Shown here piece by piece: positions 31,890 to 44,500 of a stretch of DNA of 50,850 bases (the first letter of the stretch is position 1; each line of letters opens with the position of its first letter). A model generated the notes under the pieces. It was not told where the DNA came from and searched no databases. It was given only the letters and a program-made list of their open reading frames with translations. The position numbers were made by a program, and so were the translations under genes. The stretch comes from Brachionus koreanus (taxonomy: Eukaryota; Rotifera; Eurotatoria; Ploima; Brachionidae), in the NCBI GenBank assembly GCA_016987375.1, contig PJRA01000555.1:1337159-1388008 (forward strand). Reading direction: 5' to 3'.

Positions 31890-33986
31890 TTATTCAGTGG
31901 CTGTCCATGTCAAAATAATCAGATCTAATGGATTTAATTTTAAACTTTTTGTTAGCAAAGAAGACTTAATTTTGTAATCAAGCTCAGAGTCAATTGGAAC
32001 AGTTGAGCCTTTTTTGTAATAAACCACATAAGCACGTGGTGCTATGTCGCTACTGATCGCCAAATTTGTCTGAGTTGGCGAATCACTAAAATTCATTGCA
32101 ACTAAAAAAGGCGGAAAGCCGTAAGCTTTTCTTAAAAAAGAAAATATAGCATCATTAACCACTACTGGCTGATAAGAGCCCCATTGAAACGAAGCTAATT
32201 GCCTCAAATTAACCAAGTCCTTGAACACTTTTAAATGAGAATTTTCATTTTTTTCCTCGCTTTCAACATTCTTAATCTTGTAGTTGGGATGAATTGGAAG
32301 CCATGTTTTATCGCATTTGGAAAAACCAGCATTAACATCGCCACTCCATTGCATTGGACTTCGACAAAAATCTCTTGACTTATCGGCATATTTTTCAGGC
32401 TTTTAAGACAACAAAATTAAAAAAATTGAAAAAAAAAAAAAAATTTTTTTTTACTCCAAATTTTTTTCCACTTTCATCCATACATTGTTCAAAAGTGAGC
32501 TTGTCTTTGGGTAGATCTTGCATGCCAATTTCTTCACCATTATAGACCACAGCTGTACCACCAACAAGCAAATTTAGAGCATTGGCTAAATCAACATTTT
32601 CACTTCCAATCCGAGTGGCAACTCGTTTTTGGTCATGATTTCCCAATTGCCAATTTGACCAGCACTTTTTAGGCAAATGTTTGTGATAATTTGTGATTAT
32701 TTTTTTCACGTTTCTAGGCTTGAAACCAACTCCATTCACATCCAATGAACAAAATTCAAAGTTAAGAGCAAAATTAGCATTTGGCCTGTTGTTATAGAAA
32801 TAGTATTTTCCGATAGCATTTAATTCAGATGTACACTCAACAATGAGAGCTTTGCTTCGGTTTGTTTTTTTGCTTATTTCATCAAACATCGATCTCCATT
32901 GACTCAAAAGCTCATAAGTTTCTGGCTGATCGGCAGTTTTTGTATGCCTAAGGTCCGAATACTCCATAGTTTCTTTTCTAGCATCGTTCACCACTGGTTC
33001 GTTGTCTAAATTTTTGTCTTCAAACAAATGTCTCAAAGCATCAATTCTAAAACCATCGACATTTTTCTCCTCAAGCCAAAAGCGCATACATTTCTCAATT
33101 TCATTTTTAACTGCATCACATCTAAAATTTAAATCGGGCTGTTCTTTCAAAAATTGATGCAAATACCAAGCTTTTCTGGTCTCACAATAAGTCCATGCTG
33201 ATTCACCAAAAACTGAAATCTAAAAAAAATTTTTTTTAAAATTTTTATTTTTTTTTATTTTTAAATAATAACCCAATTGTTGGGCGGGTTGATTTTGTCC
33301 TCACTTGGATACCAGACATAGTAATCTCGATAGGGATTATGTGAATGGTTTTTAGAGCTCTCTTTGAACCAGTGGTGTAGATTAGAAGTGTGATTGGGAA
33401 TAAAATCAAGCAATAAGTACATGTCTCTTTTGTGAATTTCATTGACAAGTTCATCAAAGTCGTTCATCGATCCGTATAGAGGGTCTATCTCAGTTAGTGA
33501 AGTGACATCGTAGCCACCGTCTTTGCCACCAGAGGGATAAATGGGTGTTATCCATATTGCTCTAATGCCCAGTGATTTAACATAGTCCAGTTTTTGTATG
33601 ATGCCTCTTAGATCTCCAGAGCCATCGTTGTCCGAGTCAAAGAAAGAGCGAACATAAATTTGGTAAATGACTTCGGTCTGCCACCAGTCAAGTTTGGGCG
33701 CTTTGTTCTTGATTTTCCTGTATTCGTACAACATGGACAGCATGCAGTAAAAACCTATCCAGAATAGACCGAAATGTAACACTATGTCCCAATCATCACT
33801 GATTATTTGTAGAAATTCCTTTAAAATAAAATAGATTTTTTTTTAATATTTTTATTTAAATAGAATACGTACATATTTGAGTGAAAGAGTGTAAAAATCG
33901 CCAAAAAAAGTCAAATAAATAGCCAAAGCTGGTCCAAATACCAAACTGCCAATTGAGTACAATGCTAGTTTAAAGAAACTATTCAT
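31890..33986 (-). CDS. SLC3A (rBAT-like) amino-acid transporter heavy chain / GH13-fold membrane protein, 4 exons
   Basis: Minus-strand exons are 33873-33986, 33273-33818, 32455-33219 and 31890-32399, giving 644 residues. The N-terminus is hydrophobic, with one segment at about residues 5-28 and another at about 50-67, followed by the GH13 TIM-barrel. The domain starts DWWQTEVIYQIYVRSF. It includes LLLDFIPNHTS, PPNNW-ISVFGESAW across an intron, and HQFLKEQPDLNFR, all strongly reminiscent of SLC3A1/rBAT. It retains the glycosidase triad positions: D280 in DGFRIDA, E348 in LIVECTSE and D416 in GNHDQKR. SLC3A proteins bring light-chain amino-acid exchangers to the plasma membrane, and rBAT itself has lost part of the triad. 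A membrane-anchored alpha-glucosidase is therefore the alternative. Introns are 53-55 bp. Confidence 0.88.
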
Positions 33987-35052
33987 TTTTGATAATTATG
34001 AATCTAAGAATAAAATATTTAAAATTTAATTTGTCTATGATGCCAATAAAATATTCTTTCAAGTTCTATAAATAAAGTAAATAGAGAAATTTAAATTTAT
34101 TATTTTCAAATTGGTATTAATGAGAAAAATAGTTAGCATGATGAGAAAGTGATTGCATGTGTTCGCTTGAACGAAGCCTGATTCGAAATACTCTAATGAA
34201 TTTGGTTGCTTATTCTAAATTTTTAAACTTAATTTTTTTTTTAAAGCAATTAAAAAAGGGTCACAAAAGTTTATTTGTGGATTGAAGATTTTTTTTTAAT
34301 TGGTGGTCACAATTACCGACCTAACAGAGTCAATTGTTAACTAGGCAACAAAAATAATTATTTTTGAAATATGACACAGCAATTCTGAGTTGAATAGTTT
34401 CAGGTAGATTATATATGCACAGATTATCAAGATCAAAATTGAATTAATAATTTTCAACTCATTGTAAAAAAATGTTTGTTTCACTATGAGCTTTATTTTA
34501 TCTACAATTTGATAAGAAAATTGATTAAATTAATTCTAAACTTTAGATTTAATTTATTAAAAAAATTAATGTCAAAAAAACTTGTTTTTTTTTTGATGCT
34601 TCGTTTAGATTTTGCTGATAAAATTTTATTTAGAACTGATAAAGAAAATAAAGAATTATTATGAGATCTGATCTAAAGTCAAAATACTAAGACCTTTGAT
34701 AATATAATTCAGAAAATAAAAATTTTCAGCTTTAACTCTAGAAAGTCCAGCTGATTTTTAATAAAAAATTCAAATTTAATTATATAGACTATTTAATTAA
34801 TTAATTTTTCTCGAAATTAATAAATTTTTTGTAAGAATTAAAAACAAAAAAAAATTTGCTATTTTATAAAATTTTATTTCTATCAAAGAATATTTAAATT
34901 TCAATTATTAAAAAAGGGGTTTAGAAAACCCGGGTTTTCTAGTTTTAAGGGCTTCATATCCTAAAATATATAAATCATATTTTAGAACACAAAATTTACT
35001 ACTACTTAAGGAAATACTTTTTTTTTTTTTTTTTAAAAAAAATAGAAATTCA

Positions 35053-35140
35053 TTTAACACTCAAGAGGATGAGAAGGAGGAGTCTTTTAAACACTTTTTT
35101 GTTACTTTCCTAATTTTTTTTATTCAATAAATTCAATCAT
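35053..35140 (+). repeat. CACTC-end MITE family, copy 1 (one end)
   Basis: Starts TTAACACTCAAG (TTAA at 35053-35056), then an A/G-rich stretch, GTCTTTTAAACAC, TTTTTTGTTACTTTC and ATTCAATAAATTCAAT. The same order of blocks is found at 38872-38945 and, inverted, at about 45380-45475. I could not find the matching right end nearby, so this is one end or a degraded copy. Confidence 0.5.
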
Positions 35141-35865
35141 ATCTTTAATCAAAAATATTATAAAATTATTTAAAAAAACGAGTCATTGAATGTTAAAATT
35201 AGCGAAAATCAAAACAAAGCATTCAATATGTAACAAGATATTTGAGACAAAAATAAAAATCAAAACACGCATGAGAAGATCTCATACAAACCAAAATACC
35301 ATTACAGTAAATTGGACTTAAAAACCCTTTTATCAGTGATATTGGTATTTAAAATCCTATTATTATACTTATTTGAAAAATTAATTTAAATTATGTCACT
35401 AAAGCAAAATAAATGACAAAATTTGACTTTTTTTCAAATTTTTTTCTTTCATATTTAGGCGCTAAAATTTCAACTTTTAAAAAATAATACACTTTTTCAA
35501 TTTTCTAAGTGAATTTTTTACTTCCGACCAACTGTTAAACATAAGCAATGTATGTAATGTTTTAACATAAATCTTTATCATGAAGAAATTATGTTAATAG
35601 AAAAAATTAATTATCTTAGTTTCAAATATTTATCCAGCTTGTTTTTAAATTCATTTTTGAATTTTGCATTAACAACTTAAACTGGTAAGGACAATGGTAT
35701 GTTGAATCAAATTTGTTATTTAAAGCTTTATTACCATGTTCTATATATCAAAAGATAGCTAAGACGATTTTGAACAAAACTATATATAAAGAGTTTTTCT
35801 ATCCATTACTGTTATTGAGCTTATAAGACAACATACCCAAAACCTCTCTTTTTGGTTTTTTAATT

Positions 35866-36070
35866 ATTTCAAAATTTTCGAATGGCTATCGATTTTGAGG
35901 ATCGGACTAAAATTTACTTATTCCTTTTCAAAAAATATATAACATATCAAAAATCTAGCTTGTTCCCGATAGGACTCTTGAAATTGCATTGAAATTACTA
36001 AAAAAAATTATAAAAAAACATTTTTCTTGAATTTTTTATTTCTATAGCCATTCGAAAATTTTAAAGAAAT
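35866..36070. repeat. Inverted repeat around ~160 bp, probable MITE
   Basis: TTTCAAAATTTTCGAATGGC near 35868 is matched by GCCATTCGAAAATTTTAAAG near 36050. The pairing extends a few bases on both sides with mismatches (ATGGCTATCG versus TCTATAGCCAT). The arms face each other across about 160 bp, which fits a small fold-back or MITE. Ends and target duplication are not resolved. Confidence 0.55.
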
Positions 36071-36239
36071 ACTCATTTTTTGGTGTTTTTAGTAAATTTA
36101 AAATTACTCTAAAGCAATAAGGGATAGATGAATACTTTTTTTTTCAATTAATTTCAATTGCCATTCATTCGACCATTTAACAATTCTGTCAATATCTGTT
36201 TGCAACTGTTCAACCATTATAAGATGGAACATTCCAGAC

Positions 36240-36315
36240 AGTCGTGCAATAAATGCCGAACTTTATTCTGAACAATTGGAATGAATGTATGCTTCACTTC
36301 AAGAAAATTATTATC
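36240..36315 (+). mobile_element. Mariner transposase remnant, copy C
   Basis: The plus frame reads NAELYSEQLE, a stop, MYASLQENYY, matching the other mariner scraps in the window. It is too short to be more than a relic. Confidence 0.7.
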
Positions 36316-36878
36316 CTACAAATGGTTTATATCTTGAGATTAGCTAACTATACTTATTTTTTATTGATAAATTAAAAGAAGTTAAAAAAAATAAAAAAAT
36401 TTTTGTCTACTTATCATTTACTTCAAGACTGAAATTTTTATAAATAAAAGATATCTAATTTTGAATTATTCTGATTTAAAAAATTATCTGGAAAAAATAA
36501 ATTTTCAATTTAATAAAAAAAATTTTGACAAAAAAATTACTCGAGTTTTTGAGAATTAGACTAACTTGTGTCATTCAAATATTAATTTTACCTAGAACTC
36601 AAATATCAAAACTAACTTGACATTTTGCTTTGAAACAATTGAATTTAAGATTTGAAAATTTTACTTTCAACAATACAAAAAAATCTTTTTGAATATCTAG
36701 AGAACATAGTCATTAAATTTAAGAGAAATTAAAATTTTTATCATATGACCAATTTTAAATAAATTATATCAAACATTTAAAATATGATCTAATCTTGTTA
36801 CGATTTTTATTTGTAGAAAAATAAAATTCAATTATTTTAGAAATTTAAATTTAGATTAAATGTATTTGTACCTAAATA

Positions 36879-39800
36879 ATGAAAAATAAAATTTTTATAA
36901 GCATCTGCCTAATTTTTACTTTACCAATAAATATTTTTACAAGTAATTAATTCACATGTTAAATTTGGAGATTATAAAAATTTTTTATCATAAAACAAAG
37001 TTGAAACTCATTTATTAAATCAATTAAGAAAAACAAATTCTGAGTATGAATCGGCCGTAGTGGATTTAATACACCGGACAATCGGTGCACATCACAATTT
37101 TGACGACTTTATTGTTCAAATTGACAATGATTTAAACATGAATAACTTGGACACTTTTGAAGTATGTTGTATTGAATAAAAAATTTTAAACAAATAAACA
37201 AATAAAAAAACAAATTTAGCTAAGTATGGTGGAAGAAAATAAAAAATTACTTATAAAAGCCAACTCAGCTGTGGCAGCTTCGTGGGGCTTCAATTACTAC
37301 TTAAAATACTACACCAATAGCTCAATATTTTGGTCTGGCAAAAATATAAACTTGGACAGTTCTCAATTGCCTATTGTTTATGAAAAAATACGTCTCTCAT
37401 CAAAAGACTAGTAGATTTAAATTTTAATAATAATTTTTTTTTAATTTTGAAAAATTAAACCCAAGTGTTAGATTCTATCAAAATATATGCACATATAGCT
37501 ATTCATATGTATGGTGGGACTGGTCTAGATGGGAGTATGAAATAGACTGGATGGCGCTGAATGGAATAAATATGGTATATGCTCAAACAGCAGCCGAGTT
37601 TCCATGGATCAAAGTCTAATTAGCAATAATTTTGCGTAAAATTAATCTTAAACTTAATAGGTATTAAGTGATATGGGTTTTACCAGAGAGGAAATAGATG
37701 ATTTTTTTTCTGGACCAGCTTACTTGGCTTGGTAAAAATTGGAAAAAAATTTTTTTCTTTTTTTATCAAATTTTTAGGTTTCGCATGGGTAATTTGAAAA
37801 AATTTGGTGGACCTTTGCCAGACTCTTGGCATCAAGACCAACTAGAGCTTCAGATGCAAATTTTGGAAAGATACCGTCAATTGGGCATTAGATATGTTTT
37901 GCCTGCATTTGCCGGTTTTGTTCCTGACCAAATAAGACGCATTTATCCCCTCAATAACTTCACCACAGCATCTGACTGGATCGGATTCAACTGCAATTTT
38001 AGTTGGTAAAAAAAGAAAATTTTTTTTTTCAAACTGAAAAATTTAAATTACTGAAACTAAGTCTCACTATGGTTGATCCATTAGATCCTTTATTTAGTCG
38101 TATTGGCATCGCTTATAATAGAGAAGTATATTTTAGACTAAATTTTTTTTGATTCTAATAAAAAATTTAAAAAAAAATTGTCAAGGTGATTCGACTTTTT
38201 GGGGCATCTGGTTTTTACTCTGCAGATGTTTTTAATGAAATGCTGCCAAAATCAGGGTAATTGAAAAAAAATTAAAACATATAAAAGGAAAATAATATTT
38301 TTCTAGGGATTTGGAATATTTAGCAATTGTAAATCAAGCGGTTTTTGATTCTTTGATAGCTGTAGATGAAACTGCCATATGGGTAATGCAAGGTTGGGTA
38401 TTTAATCAAGATTTTTGGAACCGGACAAGGGTTGAAGCTTTTCTCAGCAGAATACCAATTGTTGAAAAAAAATTTTTTTTTTGTTTTTTAAAATTTTATT
38501 TTATTTATACAGGGTCGTTTGATTATATTGGATTTATTCTCAGAGACTATTCCTCATTTTAATGATTTTTCATCTTATTTTGGACACAGCTTTGTCTGGA
38601 ATATGCTTCATAATTTTGGTGGCGCTAATGGAATTTTGTAACTAAAAAAAAATTAAATTAATATGTTATTTATTCTTTATTATAGTGGAGACATACAAAA
38701 AATAAACTTGGTATACAATTTAATGAAAAAAAATTAATTTAACTTTAATTTTGTAATTTTAAGTTGCCAGATAAAGCAAGATTATTGCCCAATAGCTCGA
38801 TGATTGGTATAGGTATAACAATGGAAGGTGAGTAAAATTTTAACCAGGCATTGCACTGGAGAAAAAAAATTTACACTCAAAGGCCGTAGTGGTCTTTTGA
38901 ACCCTTTTTGTAACTTTCTTTATTTGTTTTTTATTTAATCAATTTTTATTACAAAAAAAAATTATTTTCATTGGAAAAAAGTAAAAAAAAATGTGAAATA
39001 AAATGGGCTCGAAAATCCATCCGGCCTATGAGTGTTAAGAAATCTTAGATTTTTTCAAGTATTAAGAACAAGATAACAAAAAATTAAACTAAATTTTTAT
39101 TTGGATTATAGGAACTAAGTTTCAAAAAGATCTCTATTTTCAGAATGATTCTCCCTTTTAATAGTAGACACTTTTGATGAAGAAGGATCATTTTTTATCT
39201 TGTTTTTTTTTTTTATAAAATAAATGAAAAAAAAATTGAATTAACTTTATTCAATTTTAAAAGGGAATAATTTAAATTGACTTTTTATTTCACTCTTTTA
39301 TATAATAATTATTAGATTTATTTCTCAAATAAATAATTAATTTATTTAATTTTAAAGGCATTGAACAAAATGAAATTATGTATGAATTTATGCTTGAAAA
39401 AACTTGGCGTTCGACTCTAAATGGAAGTCAGTTTTCTGACTGGGTTTTGAACTATGCGGCAAGACGTTACACGACCAAAAATACACCCTATGTTGACCAA
39501 GATTTTCCACTAATTCTAATTAAAATTATTGTAAGTCAAAATATTTGACTATGTTGATTTAAATTTTTTAAATTCAGAATGTTATTTACAACACTTATGA
39601 CTATCAGAACAAACAGCTTTTTACAAAAAGACCAAATTTTAGTCTTCGACCTGAAGTAATAAAAAAATTTTAATAAAATTTTTAAAAATTTTTTTTTTAT
39701 TATCATTTAATTTTTTATTTTTTTTTCAGGGTATTTCTAATTTAGAGCAGTTTTATTCAGCTTGGGATGATTTGGTTGGAAAAATTGATCATTTTCAATC

Positions 39801-40477
39801 TTCACCATTGTTCAGATACGATTTAATTGACTTTAGTAAGGAAGTACTGCGCTATTTTTTTGATAGTGAATACGCTAAATTAAAAATTGCTTGGAATCAG
39901 ATTGATTTATACAAATTTAGGTAAATTAAATTTTTTTTTTTTTTGAATTTTTCTTTCTATTTTTTGAAACAAAAAATAAAGTGAAATTTCAGCAAATATG
40001 ATAGAGCTTCTAGACGATATGGAAGAATTGCTAGGATCAGATGATCACTTTTTATTATCACATTGGCTAAATGGGGCTAAATTAAAAGGAAATAACAGAG
40101 ACGAACGAGCATTGTATGAGTTTAATGCCCGGTCCCAATTGACTCTATGGGGTCTGAATTCTACCAGTGAAGTTTTTGACTACGCTTGTAAGGCCTGGTC
40201 TGGACTTGTTGCTGAGTAAATTAAAAAAAAAAAATTTTGAAAAACTTTTTTTTTAAAAAATTTTCGAAGCTATTACAAGCCAAGATGGAGTGTATTTTTT
40301 AAAGAGGCTGAATTATCTATAATCAGAGGTGAACCTATAGATAACCGTTTATTGATTGAAAATTTGCTTTTAAATGCAGAATTTCCGTTCATTTTCTCAA
40401 AAAAAGATTATCCCCTAAAACCAATAGGCAATAGTATGACAATTATCAAAAAAATACATGCCAAATACAGACTCTAA
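36879..40477 (+). CDS. NAGLU: Lysosomal alpha-N-acetylglucosaminidase (GH89), 17 exons, apparently complete
   Basis: Exons: 36879-36942, 37001-37161, 37220-37410, 37466-37613, 37661-37731, 37778-38005, 38062-38125, 38186-38256, 38307-38460, 38513-38637, 38686-38710, 38764-38827, 39358-39530, 39578-39655, 39730-39920, 39982-40215 and 40270-40477. Phases agree and give 749 residues (human 743). Exon 1 is a signal peptide ([20 protein letters not shown]). Conserved GH89 segments include [46 protein letters not shown] and LFSE (the two catalytic Glu), MLHNFGG, YELLG-type helices and [10 protein letters not shown]. The enzyme removes terminal N-acetylglucosamine from heparan sulfate in lysosomes; human loss causes Sanfilippo B. 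Donors at 37614 (GTCTAA) and 38461 (GTTGAA) are weak. Introns are 45-58 bp except one of 530 bp holding a MITE. Confidence 0.95.
38872..39038. mobile_element. MITE with CACTCAAAGGCCG ends, in a NAGLU intron
   Basis: Left end ACACTCAAAGGCCG followed by a TCTTTTGAACCC-type block. The right end is GGGCTCGAAAATCC, then CCGGCCTATGAGTGTTAAG. The two ends are inverted relatives with mismatches, and the interior is A/T-rich. The flanks resemble TTAA (left TTTA, right TTAA), suggesting piggyBac-type mobilisation. It accounts for much of the only long NAGLU intron (38828-39357). Confidence 0.6.
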
Positions 40478-40563
40478 TAATTTTAGATAAAATTTTAATT
40501 TTATTTTTTTTATTTTTAATGCTAAAACAAAATAAAAAATTAATTACATTTAGAATTTTATTT

Positions 40564-41392
40564 TTAATCATTTAAACAATGCATATTTTGATCACCGATT
40601 GAATTTTCCTCATTCACATTTGAGCCAAGTTCCATTTGATCAGTTTCGGCTGTTTGGTCCTTTTTGTTGCGCTTCTTTTGTCGCAGTCTTTTCAATGCCT
40701 TTTGTCTTTTTTTCCTCTCTGGGTCTGGTATGAAAATTTGTGATTTTTGACAATTGAGAATTGTATCGTCTTTTTTTAACAGTTGAAAAAATACCCCACC
40801 TGGCGTTCGTCTTCTATATCCATCCTAAAAAAATCAAAAATCAAAAATTTAAAAAAAAAAAAATTTTTTTTTTTACACTAGTTGGCATTCCGCCGTCATC
40901 CTCAATGTCCTCGGTGGCAAAAAGTAACTCGAGACTTTTTTTTTTACCCAAAATTTTAACACATCTCTCTGAAAATTTAAAATTGAAAAAAAAAAAAAAA
41001 ATTTTTTTCCTCTTTTATATACGTATGACATCATCTTTGGGTTCATCTAGAAGTCGAGCTATTTCTTTGACCACGGCATCGTCAGTGTCAATTTCGGTCA
41101 CACGAACGTGTGATCTAGGCTTTGACTCGTCAAAGGTTACCAATGGTCCCAACCGTTCGCCAATGTCCTGATCTGACGAGACGGCTTTGTTTTTCTTTTT
41201 TCTTTGTCTTTTTAATTTGGACCGAGTTGAAGCTTTTTCGATAGGCTTGCTTTCGAATTTATAGGACTCGACACCGCGCTCTTTCTTCGGCTCTTCTTCC
41301 GAAAAATCTATTTCTCCGATGGTTTCGCACAGATTTTCCTCGTTCAATGTGTCCGTCCACAATTTAAACTTTTTCAAATTTAACTTACTCAT
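40564..41392 (-). CDS. PHAX: PHAX-like snRNA export adaptor, 3 exons
   Basis: Minus-strand exons are 41023-41392, 40877-40968 and 40564-40824, giving 240 residues. The N-terminal ~95 residues are charged with a Lys/Arg-rich patch (SKLKRQRKKKNKAV), a likely nuclear localisation signal. The RNA-binding domain spans about residues 105-180: VVKEIARLLDEPKDDVI, then RCVKILGKKKSLELLFATED, GGMPTS and the diagnostic YRRRTPGGVFFQLLK. A basic tail (KRQKALKRLRQKKRNK) and an acidic end follow. PHAX binds capped U snRNA and the cap-binding complex and recruits CRM1 for export. At 240 residues it is much shorter than human PHAX (394); the N-terminal regulatory part is reduced. The stop converges with NAGLU 86 bp away. 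Confidence 0.88.
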
Positions 41393-41550
41393 TTTAGATT
41401 TTTTAAATAAAATTAAAAAAAAAAATTTTTTTTTTGATTATAAGTGTTTTTTATTTTAGAAATGTCATCAAAAATGTCTTAAAAATGGTTTAAAAAATTT
41501 AAAGATTAAATAAAATTGGAAAAATTTAAATAAATAATTTTTAATCTAAA
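41393..41550. other. Short gap between ITPR 3' end and PHAX start
   Basis: The two genes are on the same strand, with 158 bp between the ITPR stop and the PHAX ATG. The sequence is A/T-rich and must hold the ITPR 3' UTR and the PHAX promoter. Such a short gap is compatible with trans-splicing or operon-like transcription, but I see no decisive signal. Confidence 0.4.
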
Positions 41551-44500
41551 TCAAACATCAAGTGTAGCCCGAAAGCTCAAGTCCTCGTTTGGTTTTCTTT
41601 TATCATTCAGCTTTGAAATACAAAAAAAATCATTTTAATTTTGAGAAAAAATTATTTTAATTTTTTACTGATTCTTTTATTTCTTCTAATTGCTTTGTGA
41701 TACTAATCATCATAGTATTTGTCTCCTCGAGTCGATTTTTTAATATATTTATCTCATTTTCTTCATCATTCCGCTCCAATTTATCCAAATACATGGCTCT
41801 TTGTCTAGGGAACCATTCGAGGCTTTTATTCTTAAGAGAGAATTAATAAAAATAAAAAAAAAAAGAGAATCTTTATTCACTTTGACACATTTATGCACAT
41901 AGCTCTCCTGTCCAGTGAACTCGGTCTTATCTTTTACCTTTAATAAGACTAAAAAGCTGAGATAATTCCACATATTGTGCTCTATTTTGATGTGATCCTC
42001 GAATGATATTGATTTATTATCAAATTTAGACCTATCCAATCCTTAAAAATGTAAATATATTTTAATTTTTTTTCTTAAATTATTCCAAAATTAATTCTTT
42101 TACCACAAATAAAGCAAGTATTTTTTAAAGTGTAGTCTTTTTCCTGTTTATCTTGTCTCAAATCACCAAACGTGTCTATCACAATTCCAAAAATCAAATT
42201 CAAAGTAATAATGATTACAATGAAAAAAAATAACAAATCATAAATGACACGAAAGAAAAACAATGACTCCTAATAGAAATAAGCTATTTTTTTTTATTTT
42301 TTTTGTTTAATAAATTACCGAGCTGCTGGGTCTTCTCAGTACATCGCCAATTCCGCCACCATTTCTCAAGCCCATGCTCAATGTAGTGACTATACACATG
42401 AATAAAGTTTCACATGATTTCTCGGTTCCATCTGATTCTTGTTCTCCTTTGGACTGAACTTCTATGACGAAATCGTCGCGGATGAACAAAAATCCGCATA
42501 TGGAAAATAGATAAATCAAAATAACTGCAAAAACTGCGGTTAAAAGCACCGATTTGGCATTCTTGGTCACACATCTAATCACATTTAGCAACGTTTCTTC
42601 CCTGTATACCACGTCCAACATCTAAAAGTCACATTATCACAAATATTATTCAATTTAATTTTAAATTGAAACTCACAAGAAGGCTGTAAAAAAATTCATG
42701 AACAAACAGGCCCAAGAAGCACAGGCTAAAGTAGCCGATGTGATAAATTAGTTCAAAGTCTTTGAGTTTTTCTCTTGAATTTAGGCAAAATAGGCCTTTG
42801 TTACCAAAAAAGCTAGCCATAAATACTCCTTTGTTTATCAACTAGAAAAAATAATTTTTATTTTTTTAATTTTTTTTGTGTTTATTTAGCTAAAGAGTTA
42901 CGTTTATTAAACCCAAAAAATTGAGGCTAGCGTCTATACCAAATGTATAAACTGATCGAATAAGAGCAACGAAGTAGAATAGATTGAGACTAATGCTATT
43001 CGGTAAATAGTAAATGCACACCATTGTCAATAAAAAAAACATCCAAAGAATCATATTGAATCCAATATCAAGCTCTGAAAAGCAAAGAAAATAAATTTTT
43101 TATTTGGTAAATAAAATTTTTTAATTTGGAAAAAAAAATTGAATTTTGATGATAGAAAGTTGATGCATCAACACTTCAAAGAAGATTAAAAGAATATTAA
43201 TATTTTACCAAAATATTAAGTTTGGTAACAGGATCGCATTATTAAGATGCGGTACTAGCTTGGTGTCTCAAACTTTTCAGTTATTTTCGAGGTGTATAAT
43301 CTTTCTTTTAGTTTTTATTCTCAATTATCTTTAATTTTAATTACTAATAAAAATTTAATTAAAGTCAAAATTTTTTTTCATTTTTTTTTAACTTTTTTAA
43401 ATTTATCAATTAAAAAAAGCAATAGTAATATTCATACAAAAACTATAATCATATTGAAGCAAACATTCTTTCTAATTGTTCAGAATAAGCTCAAAGTGTA
43501 CTTTTAGAAATTCGACCAAATACACGACATTACCATTTTAACAAAGCGTCTTCTTTTCACAACTGCCTGAACTGTTTGAAATGGATCAAAACATTGATTT
43601 CTGCTATCATAATTGCGAAAATAGATTCAATTCTCATCACAAGTCACATCTGTCTGAATAAAGGTTCATCTAGAGAAATTTTTTAAGCAATTTCCTACAA
43701 ATTTGAATGCATCGTTGAATTTATCTAATTATGAAGTCAACCTGGCTCTTTCTTCCTCTTAAACTAGTAACACTACTATTAAATCTTGTACCCTTTTAAC
43801 TTTAAGAACATTTTCGCCTTCCACTAGACATATAGCAAACGAGGCTGCCTGCCATAATAGCTTTTTACAGAAGTTCCTCCGAAAATTTCGCAATAATGCC
43901 AATAATTTGTCCTCGCGAGCCAGCATCAGTATTAACTAATCTTTAAAAAACTATTTTTCTTTTATTTATTTAAAATAATTATTTAGGAAAAGTTTCCAGG
44001 GCAGTTCCGAATGGCGGCGCCTTCTTTTCAGCCCTCATTATTCCAATTTTATTATAGAAAAATATTATATATATATATGTTTATATGTACAATTAGTTAA
44101 TTCATTTTTCTTTTATAATAATTATTGTACAATTAGATTTATTTCTCAAATCAATAATTATCCTTCTTTTCAATAAAACGTTTAAAACTCATATTTCACG
44201 AGTTACTGATATTGCTGATAGACCTTTTTCCAATATTGACTTAAAAGTTACAAAATTTCAAAATTTCAAAATTAAATAATCAAATAGTTGGACATATGAT
44301 TTTGAATAGCATTCATTTCTATTTATTTTTCTATTTATCTAAACAAATAATGTGATTAACACTAGAAGCACCAAACCAGTCATTTTGACTCGTTTGAAAA
44401 ATTTTTAAATCCTCATATTTTTTGAATGGATTTTTCAAATAAATATATCTTTTTTGAATTATGTAGATTTTAAAATTTTCTTTAAAAAATGATATTACTT

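Larger units (their letters stand above)
33987..36878. other. Intergenic between divergent SLC3A-like (-) and NAGLU (+) genes
   Basis: 2.9 kb of A/T-rich DNA with repeats and no confident gene. It includes a MITE end at about 35053, an inverted repeat at about 35866-36070 and a mariner scrap at about 36240-36310. An ORF at 34476-34664 (+) is A/T low-complexity and not called. Both genes' promoters must lie near the edges of this stretch. Confidence 0.5.

Noticed and set aside
34476..34664. 62-codon ATG frame
   Set aside because: Composed of Leu/Lys/Phe/Ile expected from A/T-rich DNA; no supporting signals.
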